Positions 43,124 through 49,595 of a DNA stretch of 49,595 bases are shown in pieces. The DNA lies in assembly GCA_947503105.1 (NCBI GenBank), contig CANNCM010000009.1, positions 1 through 49,595 of the forward strand, written 5' to 3'. The position numbers and the translations under genes were made by a program. The stretch is from an uncultured Flavobacteriaceae bacterium. Lineage in GTDB: Bacteria > Bacteroidota > Bacteroidia > Flavobacteriales > Flavobacteriaceae. Numbering within the stretch: the stretch's first letter is position 1; each line of letters starts with the position of its first letter. Below the pieces are notes generated by a model, which saw only the letters and a list, made by a program, of their open reading frames with translations, made no database searches and had not been told where the DNA came from.

Positions 43124-44452
43124 ATGACAAAATCTACTGTTTGCCTTTTTATATTGTGTATGCCATTAGTTTGGGCACAACACGAACTGCGCGCAACATT
43201 CTCTCCCCCCGAAAATTTTGAAATTGCAATTCTTTACAAAATTAATCCCCACAATTTATCTTACGCAACACATACTAAATTTGATGCAGAAGGGCACATG
43301 ACCATGGCTCTAGACAGCACCATAAGTAGTGGTATGTATCGCTTGGTATATGCCTTGCCTCAAGAGGTATATAATTTTGATATATTGTACAATGGTAAAG
43401 AAGATATTGAGCTCAATTTTAATCAAGATACAGGTTTGGAGTATGTCAGTTCTCAAGAAAATAAATTGCTAAATCAATATTACAGCGCTATGGCTAAAAT
43501 TAGCCAAAATATTGGACTAGTCTACAAAAAAGAACCCTTTGATCCTTTGGAGTTACAGCAGCTTTTTGAAACCCAAAAAACCACGCAATTAAAATTTGAA
43601 GCACAGTCCAAAGATTTGATGGTACATGAATTTATCAAAGCCAATTCTCGTTATGTCCCCAAAAACATTGAAACTTTGGATCAATACTATAGCAATGTCA
43701 AAACACATTATTTTGATGCTGTAGATTTTAGAAACCCATTATTGATAGCATCAAATTTTTTCAGTGAACATGCCATTAATTATGTTTTTGGATTGGTGGG
43801 AAACTCCGCGCTTACACCAGAGCGACTCAAAGAAAATATTCATACCTTAAATGAAATACTTCTCGATGCGGCTGCACCCGAAACACGTTACAATATTTTT
43901 AAAGTATTGCGAAGCCAAATGCTGGAAGCAAATTATGAACGCATCGCGTTAAATATATCAAAACAAATTCTTGTACCATTGGCCATAGCCTTAAATGATA
44001 ATGATGGCCTTCAGGCTATGCGCGATTTTGAACGCACCGCTTTGGGGTCTAAAGCCCCTAATTTTAGTATTGATGAAGATGCCTCAAACACAACAGCCAA
44101 AACCTTGTATGATTTGGAAGGAGAAAATACATATATTCTTATTTTTTGGAGCAGTAGTTGTGGGCATTGTCTCAATGAGTTGCCCGCCATTCATGAATGG
44201 GTTTCAGAGCTGAAAAATAAAAATTTGGCTGTTGTGGCCATAGGCCTGGAAGAAGAACCCTACAAATGGAATAGCATGAAATACGATTTGTCTGCCTTTA
44301 CTCATGTGTTGGCTTTGGGCAAGTGGAAACATCCTATAGTTTCACTTTATAATCTTACAGCTACACCCCACTACATGGTGTTAGATTCCGAAAAAAGCAT
44401 CATCGCTAAGCCTCAAAGTTTAGAAGAGCTAAAGCCATTTATTCAAAAGTGA
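43124..44452 (+). CDS. Secreted TlpA-like thioredoxin-fold protein
   Basis: A 442-aa exported protein. Signal peptide MTKSTVCLFILCMPLVWAQ; about 300 residues of a DUF4369-like or helical N-terminal region follow. The C-terminal thioredoxin fold (about 310-442) has the redox motif CGHC (Cys346, Cys349) in FWSSSCGHCLNELPAIHEW and the cis-Pro region LTATPHYMVLD. Likely periplasmic thiol-disulfide reductase. A TTG at 43091 inside the mfd stop would add 11 residues before the signal peptide, so ATG 43124 is preferred. It overlaps the convergent yraN gene by 10 bp. Confidence 0.88.
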   Translation: MTKSTVCLFILCMPLVWAQHELRATFSPPENFEIAILYKINPHNLSYATHTKFDAEGHMTMALDSTISSGMYRLVYALPQEVYNFDILYNGKEDIELNFNQDTGLEYVSSQENKLLNQYYSAMAKISQNIGLVYKKEPFDPLELQQLFETQKTTQLKFEAQSKDLMVHEFIKANSRYVPKNIETLDQYYSNVKTHYFDAVDFRNPLLIASNFFSEHAINYVFGLVGNSALTPERLKENIHTLNEILLDAAAPETRYNIFKVLRSQMLEANYERIALNISKQILVPLAIALNDNDGLQAMRDFERTALGSKAPNFSIDEDASNTTAKTLYDLEGENTYILIFWSSSCGHCLNELPAIHEWVSELKNKNLAVVAIGLEEEPYKWNSMKYDLSAFTHVLALGKWKHPIVSLYNLTATPHYMVLDSEKSIIAKPQSLEELKPFIQK

Positions 44453-44802
44453 TAAAATGCATTTTCGATATGCTGAATATCAAAAGTTCCTTTATGTTTG
44501 ACAATGCTAATCACATCAAAGCGAACTTCTAGGTCTAAATTATTTTGTTTAACATAATAATCAATAGCTTCAACAATGCGTTGTTGCTGTTTGGGTTTTA
44601 AAAAAAGCGCAGGAGTGCCAAAAAAGGCAGTCGATCGTGTTTTGATTTCCACGGCTACAAGAGTGTTTTCTTTTTGCATAATCAAATCCACTTCGGCTTT
44701 TCTGTAGCGATAATTTTTTTCTAATATTCGATAATTTTTTTGAGCCAAAAACGCTGCGGCTTCAGCTTCGCCTTTACGGCCAAGTTCGTAAGATGTCCTC
44801 AT
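44443..44802 (-). CDS. YraN/UPF0102 family protein
   Basis: A 119-aa restriction endonuclease-like fold protein. ELGRKGEAEAAAFLAQKNYRIL at the start and the core EVDLIMQKENTLVAVEIKTRS (acidic Asp, Glu-x-Lys nuclease pattern) match UPF0102. Enzymatic function is not established in most members. It lies 14 bp downstream of the LD-carboxypeptidase gene and is probably in the same transcript; it converges on the TlpA-like gene. Confidence 0.92.
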   Translation of the reverse strand: MRTSYELGRKGEAEAAAFLAQKNYRILEKNYRYRKAEVDLIMQKENTLVAVEIKTRSTAFFGTPALFLKPKQQQRIVEAIDYYVKQNNLDLEVRFDVISIVKHKGTFDIQHIENAFYHF

Positions 44803-44816
44803 GGGTGTAGGTGGGT

Positions 44817-45830
44817 TTAAAAAGTGATTTGGGTTTCATCTGTTGATACATTAAGAGAAATATATCGGCCAAAGATCAATGCGCGATTATCTAGTTCATG
44901 GCCAGCCATCACGCCAAAAGCAATAGGGAAGTCATAAGGTTCTAGAACCTCCAAAATGAGTTCCTCTACGCTAGTTCCCCAGCGTGTAGTATTGGTTTTG
45001 ATTTTGGTCATATCGCCTACGATTACTCCTGCACATTGGTCAAAATAGCCGGCACGTTTTAGGCTTTGCAGCATCCGATCAATGTGGTATTTGTATTCGC
45101 CAATCTCTTCAATAAACAAAATTTTCCCGCCAGTTTCCAATTGCGATGTACTTCCTAGTTGTGCTGCCAATAACGTCAGATTGCCTCCAATCAAAACCCC
45201 CTCCGCTGTACCACTTCTGTTATTTGCTTTGGCTTCAAAATGATAGGATTTAAGTTCTCCAAAAAGACTCAATTTTAGTGTTTCAATAGAATTTGAAATC
45301 GCTTTGAGATCCTCTTCCATATTCACTGCCATCATGCCGTGAATACTCTCAAAACCAAGCATTTGAATAGAATTATGAAGTACTGTAATATCCGAATATC
45401 CAATCAACCATTTGGGGTGTTTTTTAAAGATTTCAAAACTCAAATCGTCCACAACACGTACACTACCATACCCGCCACGAGCACACCATATTGCTTTAAC
45501 ATTGGGATGGTCTAGAGCCCATTGCATGTCCGATTTTCGTTGTGCGTCTGTGCCTGCAAAATGGTGGTTCTGTGCAAAAACATGAGTTCCCAGTACAGGA
45601 ACCAATCCCCAGTTTTTTAAGAGGTGTTGCGCCTTGTCAATGGCTTGTTTTCGACCCTTCAAAATACCTGATGGCGCTACAATAGCCACCGTATCACCTG
45701 CCTTTAAGTAGTCTGGAGAACGGTATTTTTCTGATGTTGAAGGCGGTGGTGTTTGAGCATTCATTGTAGAGGTTTTACTTTGTGTGCAGCTGGCAAAAAG
45801 CACAAACCATATTAGTGTTTTAAAATACAT
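44817..45830 (-). CDS. LD-carboxypeptidase (peptidase family S66), lipoprotein
   Basis: A 337-aa S66 serine peptidase that cleaves LD-peptide bonds in peptidoglycan recycling. Lipobox FASC (Cys15), then the VAIVAPSG opening of the family. The catalytic triad is Ser146 (IGYSDITVLH), Glu241 or Glu242 (LFIEEIGEYKYHIDRML) and His311 (GVMAGHELDNRA). A membrane-anchored form is less usual for the cytoplasmic LdcA type and suggests periplasmic action, as inference. It leads the yraN gene. Confidence 0.92.
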   Translation of the reverse strand: MYFKTLIWFVLFASCTQSKTSTMNAQTPPPSTSEKYRSPDYLKAGDTVAIVAPSGILKGRKQAIDKAQHLLKNWGLVPVLGTHVFAQNHHFAGTDAQRKSDMQWALDHPNVKAIWCARGGYGSVRVVDDLSFEIFKKHPKWLIGYSDITVLHNSIQMLGFESIHGMMAVNMEEDLKAISNSIETLKLSLFGELKSYHFEAKANNRSGTAEGVLIGGNLTLLAAQLGSTSQLETGGKILFIEEIGEYKYHIDRMLQSLKRAGYFDQCAGVIVGDMTKIKTNTTRWGTSVEELILEVLEPYDFPIAFGVMAGHELDNRALIFGRYISLNVSTDETQITF

Positions 45831-45898
45831 TTTTAAGGGCTTTTTGTAAAGATATAAAAATCTGCGTTGTTCTGTTTTACAATGCTGCTTTATTTGTG

Positions 45899-45906
45899 TA
45901 TTTTTG
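45899..45906 (+). promoter_or_regulatory. -7 box TATTTTTG of metG
   Basis: TATTTTTG lies 18 nt before the ATG at 45925; the TTG at 45904 that would extend the frame overlaps this box. Confidence 0.55.
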
Positions 45907-45924
45907 TTGTTACAATCTGAAAAA

Positions 45925-48009
45925 ATGGCAAAACGTTATACCCTTACAGCAGCATTACCTTATACCAACGGACCTATTCATATTGGCCATTTGGCCGGCG
46001 TGTATGTGCCTGCAGATATTTATGCCCGATACTTACGCTTGAAAGGGCACGATGTGGCCTTTATCTGTGGAAGTGATGAGCATGGTGTGCCCATAACTAT
46101 TAAGGCTAAAAAAGAAGGTGTCAGTCCGCAGGATGTTGTTGATCGTTACCATAAAATCATAAAAGATTCGTTTAATGAATTTGGTATTTCATTTGACAAT
46201 TATTCACGCACTTCTGCAGAAATCCATCACGAAACGGCTTCAGATTTTTTCAAAACCTTACACCAAAAAGGAGCGTTTTTAGAAGATACTACCGATCAGC
46301 TTTACGACAGTAAAGCACAGCAGTTTTTGGCCGATCGTTTTGTGATTGGAACCTGCCCAAAATGTGGCCATACTGAAAGTTATGGCGACCAATGTGAGGC
46401 TTGCGGTACAAGCCACAATGCCACCGATTTAATTCAACCAAAATCAGCGATTACAGGAAATGTACCCGAATCGAAATCGACCAAGCATTGGTACTTGCCC
46501 CTTGATAAACATGAAGATTTTTTAAAACAATGGATTGGCAAAGACCATAAAGCCGATTGGAAATCCAACGTCTATGGGCAGTGCATGTCGTGGATCAATG
46601 ATGGGTTGCGGCCTCGTGCAGTAACGCGTGACCTCGATTGGGGGATTCCAGTCCCTGCTGAGGGTGCCGATGGCAAAGTTCTTTATGTCTGGTTTGATGC
46701 CCCAATCGGATATATTTCATCAACCAAAGAATGGGCCGAAACTCAAGGAAAAGACTGGGAACCATACTGGAAAGATAAAAACACCACTCTTTTACACTTT
46801 ATTGGTAAAGACAACATTGTTTTTCATTGCATCATATTTCCAGCCATGCTTAAGGCCGAAGGCAGTTATATATTACCACAGAATGTGCCTGCTAACGAAT
46901 TTTTGAACTTAGAAGGGCAAAAATTATCGACTTCCAAAAACTGGGCCGTATGGCTGCCCGATTATTTGAAAGAATTCCCAGACCAACAGGATGTACTGCG
47001 TTATGTACTTACGGCAACAGCGCCAGAAACCAAAGACAATGATTTTACATGGAAAGATTTTCAAGCACGCAACAACAACGAGTTGGTCGCTATTTATGGT
47101 AACTTTATTAATAGAGTTTTGGTGCTTACGCATAAATACTATAATGGGCTCTTGCCAGAAGTTACCACATTGATGCATGCCGATAAAGACGTTTTAGAGA
47201 CTTTGCAGCATACGCCAGAAGCTCTGGAACAGTCTTTGGAGCGTTTTCGCTTTCGTGAAGCCAGTCAAGTATTGATGAATTTAGCCCGCGCCGGAAATAA
47301 ATATTTAGCCGATCAAGAACCATGGAAAGTTATCAAAACCAATCCAGAGCGTGTACAAACAATTATGAATACCGCCCTGCAGATTGCTTCAGGACTTGCA
47401 GTGCTTTCTGAACCCTTTTTGCCGTTTACCGCCAAAAAACTTCAGCAAATGCTACGGGTTAACGACATCCACCCTGAACTTGTTTCAACATCTGTAAAAG
47501 AATCTAATTGGAAAGCCATCACTGATGGTCAACCCCTTCTGTCAGCGGGTCATACTATAGGACCAGCGTCTTTGTTATTTACCAAAATAGAAGATTCTCA
47601 AATTGAGGCACAGCTCAAAAAGTTAGAAGCCAGCAAAGCAGCAAATGCAGAACCTACCGCTGTAGATCCTCAGAAAGCCACTATTTCTTTTGAAGATTTT
47701 TCAAAAATGGACTTGCGCACAGGGACAATTATTGCTGCCGAAAAAATGCCAAAAACAAAAAAATTATTGGTGTTACAGGTCGATACGGGTTCGGAAGTTC
47801 GTACCATTGTCTCTGGTATTGCGGAGTACTATACCCCCGATGCTGTTGTAGGACAAAAAGTAACCGTGTTGTGTAATCTTAAACCACGAGTTTTGCGTGG
47901 GGTAGAAAGCCAAGGAATGATATTGATGGCCAAAGCCAATGATGGTCAGTTGGTGTTTGTACAGCCCGATGCCAAACACGACACCCATAGCGGGCTGGCG
48001 ATAGGTTAG
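45925..48009 (+). CDS. metG: Methionyl-tRNA synthetase
   Basis: A 694-aa class I synthetase. HIGH motif HIGH (19-22), zinc knuckle [17 protein letters not shown] (near 140), the KMSKS-type loop KLSTS (about 332-336, in [17 protein letters not shown]) and the anticodon domain after it. The last 100 residues are a tRNA-binding (EMAP/ARC1-like) domain ([33 protein letters not shown]). This C-terminal form is widespread. Two possible terminator hairpins follow. Confidence 0.97.
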   Translation: MAKRYTLTAALPYTNGPIHIGHLAGVYVPADIYARYLRLKGHDVAFICGSDEHGVPITIKAKKEGVSPQDVVDRYHKIIKDSFNEFGISFDNYSRTSAEIHHETASDFFKTLHQKGAFLEDTTDQLYDSKAQQFLADRFVIGTCPKCGHTESYGDQCEACGTSHNATDLIQPKSAITGNVPESKSTKHWYLPLDKHEDFLKQWIGKDHKADWKSNVYGQCMSWINDGLRPRAVTRDLDWGIPVPAEGADGKVLYVWFDAPIGYISSTKEWAETQGKDWEPYWKDKNTTLLHFIGKDNIVFHCIIFPAMLKAEGSYILPQNVPANEFLNLEGQKLSTSKNWAVWLPDYLKEFPDQQDVLRYVLTATAPETKDNDFTWKDFQARNNNELVAIYGNFINRVLVLTHKYYNGLLPEVTTLMHADKDVLETLQHTPEALEQSLERFRFREASQVLMNLARAGNKYLADQEPWKVIKTNPERVQTIMNTALQIASGLAVLSEPFLPFTAKKLQQMLRVNDIHPELVSTSVKESNWKAITDGQPLLSAGHTIGPASLLFTKIEDSQIEAQLKKLEASKAANAEPTAVDPQKATISFEDFSKMDLRTGTIIAAEKMPKTKKLLVLQVDTGSEVRTIVSGIAEYYTPDAVVGQKVTVLCNLKPRVLRGVESQGMILMAKANDGQLVFVQPDAKHDTHSGLAIG

Positions 48010-48038
48010 AGATGGTTCAGCGTCTCTTCAGCATCTAT

Positions 48039-48096
48039 AAAAAGCATAAGCTCTCTGCGCTTTTTCTACTGTTTCTAGCGTTTTTCGCTCTTTTTT
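48039..48096 (+). terminator. Terminator(s) after metG
   Basis: AAAAAGC (48039-48045) pairs with GCTTTTT (48059-48065), and AGCG-TTTTT-CGCT (48077-48089) is followed by CTTTTTT. Each hairpin is modest; together they suggest transcription ends here. Confidence 0.5.
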
Positions 48097-48160
48097 CGTC
48101 TTTTTTTGATTCAAAAATACTGCTAAAAACCTAAAATAAATGGATTCTTTTTCCCACTTA

Positions 48161-48189
48161 TGACGTAAATACGCCCGAATATTACGTCA
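48161..48189. promoter_or_regulatory. Inverted repeat TGACGTAA-N13-TTACGTCA
   Basis: Perfect 8-bp arms at 48161-48168 and 48182-48189 around a 13-nt centre. The layout looks like a protein-binding dyad. It is 610 bp upstream of the repeat protein start. Confidence 0.45.
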
Positions 48190-48254
48190 AGCCCTTGCGA
48201 TATTACATGGCTATTGTTTATGTTAATGATGTGCTTTTACTTTGCCTTGTACGG

Positions 48255-48271
48255 AACTACGCTGTGTAGTT
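48255..48271. promoter_or_regulatory. Short inverted repeat AACTAC-GCTGT-GTAGTT
   Basis: Perfect 6-bp arms with a 5-nt centre. It may be an operator or small hairpin; support is only the symmetry and its place in a gene-poor region. Confidence 0.35.
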
Positions 48272-48649
48272 TCAAAAAATTAAACATTAGACATTAACAT
48301 TATATGACATGGCCCCAAACATAACATATACTACAATATATAATAGTAGCATTAGTGCTATTCAAGATTCATTGCAACAGCAAATTCAGGGGTTTTGTGG
48401 TCTTCCCTTTTGGGGTTCTGTGGTACGCATTTTTAATGTGAGCTACTTTACTAAGGAGAGGATCGCACCTTGCTGTTGCATATGGCTTTCTCTTACCAGC
48501 ACGAAACACTGTGTGGCTGGAGGGTCGGGGCAAGACCAAAAGCTTTGGGGTGAGAGGAGGGACAGAGGAACCGTAACTGGGCAAAGGCATTACTTTAAAA
48601 CTAACCTTAGTTTCAAAAGCCTAAGCTTGGAAGCGGTTCGTTATGTCCT

Positions 48650-48674
48650 GTTACTGAAACACCTTCAGTGTAAC
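48650..48674. repeat. REP-like hairpin, CTGAA/TTCAG core
   Basis: GTTACTGAA (48650-48658), loop ACACC, TTCAGTGTAAC (48664-48674). The CTGAA/TTCAG core and GTTA/TAAC outer part pair with a 2-nt bulge. It shares the ACTGAA...TTCAGTGT theme with 27473-27493. Confidence 0.45.
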
Positions 48675-48681
48675 CCTGTTT

Positions 48682-48731
48682 AATCAAAATACATATACGA
48701 TAACACAATCAAAATACATATACAATAACAC
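48682..48731. repeat. Two 25-bp direct repeats
   Basis: AATCAAAATACATATACGATAACAC-type units at 48682-48706 and 48707-48731 differ at one base, and a shortened third copy (AATAAACAC) follows. The repeat is adjacent to the start of the repeat protein gene. Confidence 0.85.
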
Positions 48732-48798
48732 AATAAACACAATCATTAAGCCCCAGCCGCTTCACGCGTGTGAGGTGGCATTTTAATTTAAATAACAC

Positions 48799-49595
48799 AT
48801 GAATATGAAAAAATTACTTTTTACGCTGAGTTTATGTTTCTCAGTAATAAGTCATGCACAAGTAGGTGTCGGTACAGCCACACCAGACGCATCTGCACAG
48901 TTAGATATTAAAGCATCTGATAGAGGTATTTTGATACCACGCTTAAAAATTGAAGATCTTAGCAAACCAGATCCCGTAAATGCAGCGGATATTGAAGAGA
49001 GTTTGCTCGTATATAATATTTTTCCAGCTACTGGAAAGGGGTACTACTATTGGAATGGAGCCAAATGGACACCACTGGGGTCTAGTGTGGTTTCTGGAGT
49101 TACAACAAGTAAAGGCGCGCCTACAGCATCGGTTCCAGCAGGAGCTAAAGCAGGCGATATTTATGTGAATGAAGACAATGGTGATCTTTACACACACGAT
49201 GGTACAAAATGGAATAAAGTCGGAGGTTCAGGAGGTAAAGGAGCTCCAGATGATCCCAAAAATCCAGACCAACCAAAAGACCCTAAAGATGGCGATATTT
49301 ATGTGGATGAAAGCACAGGCGATATTTACACTTACATTAATAACCAATGGACGAATAAAAGTAAAGTTGCTACAGGAAAAGGAGTGCCAACTGCATCGGT
49401 TCCAGCAGGAGCTGAAGCAGGCGATATTTATGTGAATGAAGACAATGGTGATCTTTACACACACAATGGTACAAAATGGGTAAATGTCGGAGGTTCAGGA
49501 GGTAATGGAGCTCCAGATGATCCCAACAATCCAGACCAACCAAAAGACCCTAAAGATGGCGATATTTATGTGGATGAAAGCACAGGCGATATTTA
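48799..49595 (+). CDS. Secreted protein of tandem GDIYV repeats, 3' end outside window
   Basis: About 265 residues are visible. Signal peptide MNMKKLLFTLSLCFSVISHA, then VGVGTATPDASAQLDIKASDR, a head found on many Bacteroidota fibre-like or surface proteins (GVGT-x-P-x-A-x-LDI), and an LVYNIFPATGKGYYYWNGAKW segment. From residue 105 there are 89-residue repeats, each made of two related halves, AGDIYVNEDNGDLYTHDG and DGDIYVDESTGDIYTYIN, joined by a PDDPxNPDQPKDP linker. Codons match over long stretches. The function is unknown; display of a C-terminal domain on a repeat stalk is a guess. The start may also be the ATG at 48805. Confidence 0.85.
   Translation, partial: MNMKKLLFTLSLCFSVISHAQVGVGTATPDASAQLDIKASDRGILIPRLKIEDLSKPDPVNAADIEESLLVYNIFPATGKGYYYWNGAKWTPLGSSVVSGVTTSKGAPTASVPAGAKAGDIYVNEDNGDLYTHDGTKWNKVGGSGGKGAPDDPKNPDQPKDPKDGDIYVDESTGDIYTYINNQWTNKSKVATGKGVPTASVPAGAEAGDIYVNEDNGDLYTHNGTKWVNVGGSGGNGAPDDPNNPDQPKDPKDGDIYVDESTGDI
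49111..49595 (+). repeat. 267-bp tandem repeat within the surface protein gene
   Basis: Unit 1 is 49111-49377; unit 2 begins at 49378 and runs off the window. The period of 267 bp is 89 codons. Differences are few (for example GATGGT/AATGGT and AAAGGA/AATGGA), so it has been kept alike by recent duplication or gene conversion. Confidence 0.9.

Larger units (their letters stand above)
48010..48798. other. 789-bp gene-poor region before repeat protein
   Basis: After the metG terminator hairpins (48039-48096) comes a dyad TGACGTAA...TTACGTCA (48161-48189), a small inverted repeat AACTAC-GCTGT-GTAGTT (48255-48271), an A/T-rich run near 48300, a GC-richer segment about 48380-48600, a hairpin (48650-48674) and two 25-bp direct repeats (48682-48731). 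ORFs of 124 and 73 residues on opposite strands overlap the GC-richer segment but neither shows family features. It looks like a long leader or regulatory region for the gene at 48799. Confidence 0.6.

Noticed and set aside
48309-48683. 124-residue ORF on the plus strand
   Set aside because: It has no recognisable motif and overlaps an opposing ORF and the hairpin region; composition looks non-coding.
48682-48731. CRISPR array from the repeated 25-mers
   Set aside because: The units are adjacent with no spacers and only two copies exist.
49169-49464. ORFs of 88 and 78 residues in other frames
   Set aside because: They are shadows of the repeat protein and show the same repeat pattern out of frame.
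1-49595. Insertion sequence, prophage or integrative element
   Set aside because: No transposase, integrase, phage structural gene or attachment-type duplication beside the tRNA was found.

Overview
The window is chromosomal DNA from a marine-type member of the Flavobacteriaceae (Bacteroidota). Several things point there: AT-rich intergenic DNA, repeated TAnnTTTG promoter -7 boxes, outer-membrane style lipoproteins, two proteins with type IX secretion C-terminal sorting domains, and clade-typical families (DUF4271, DUF4296, DUF456, a 49-residue WR-motif protein, a DnaE with a built-in proofreading domain). No rRNA, integrase, insertion sequence or CRISPR array was found. One tRNA (Asp, GTC) is present.

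Left edge (1-5.9 kb): an incomplete, secreted, repeat-bearing surface protein (IPT/TIG, FG-GAP-like, Ig-like and DUF5011-like repeats) lies divergent to a membrane-anchored AraC-type regulator. A 49-aa gene, a CaCA cation exchanger and a lipoprotein follow.

5.9-13.3 kb: a DUF4271-hemD pair; a glycosyltransferase-dihydroorotase-DUF4296 operon; a NAD-dependent epimerase overlapping it tail to tail; tyrS; and a LuxE-like acyl-protein synthetase homologue.

13.4-16.4 kb: two neighbouring type IX secreted lamin-tail-domain proteins. 16.6-20.1 kb: a PhoB/PhoR-like two-component pair, then a tight trmB-lysE-like-ATL operon.

20.1-22.9 kb: an iron-sulfur and redox cassette of Mrp/ApbC ATPase, NifU-like scaffold, ferredoxin reductase-like flavoprotein and [2Fe-2S] ferredoxin. 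22.9-26.8 kb, minus strand: SGNH lipoprotein, glutaryl-CoA dehydrogenase-like enzyme, trmN6-like methyltransferase, rimM and rpsP, with a terminator hairpin between rpsP and rimM.

26.9-39.6 kb: a lipoprotein, dnaE with fused exonuclease, trxA, a DUF58 protein, tRNA-Asp, an atypical photolyase/cryptochrome, an M1 peptidase, DUF456, tesB and a TerB-like protein. 39.7-48.0 kb: mfd, a secreted TlpA-like thioredoxin-fold protein, yraN, an S66 LD-carboxypeptidase and metG.

Right edge (48.0-49.6 kb): a 789-bp gene-poor stretch with dyads, 25-bp direct repeats and a REP-like hairpin, followed by the start of a secreted protein made of nearly identical 267-bp repeats.

Most of the window is core housekeeping. 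The two repeat-rich surface proteins at the edges and the unusual DNA before the right-hand one are the accessory, least explained parts. Several enzymes have a substituted hallmark residue (dihydroorotase, ATL, Mrp, photolyase). I found no convincing new defence or biosynthetic system.
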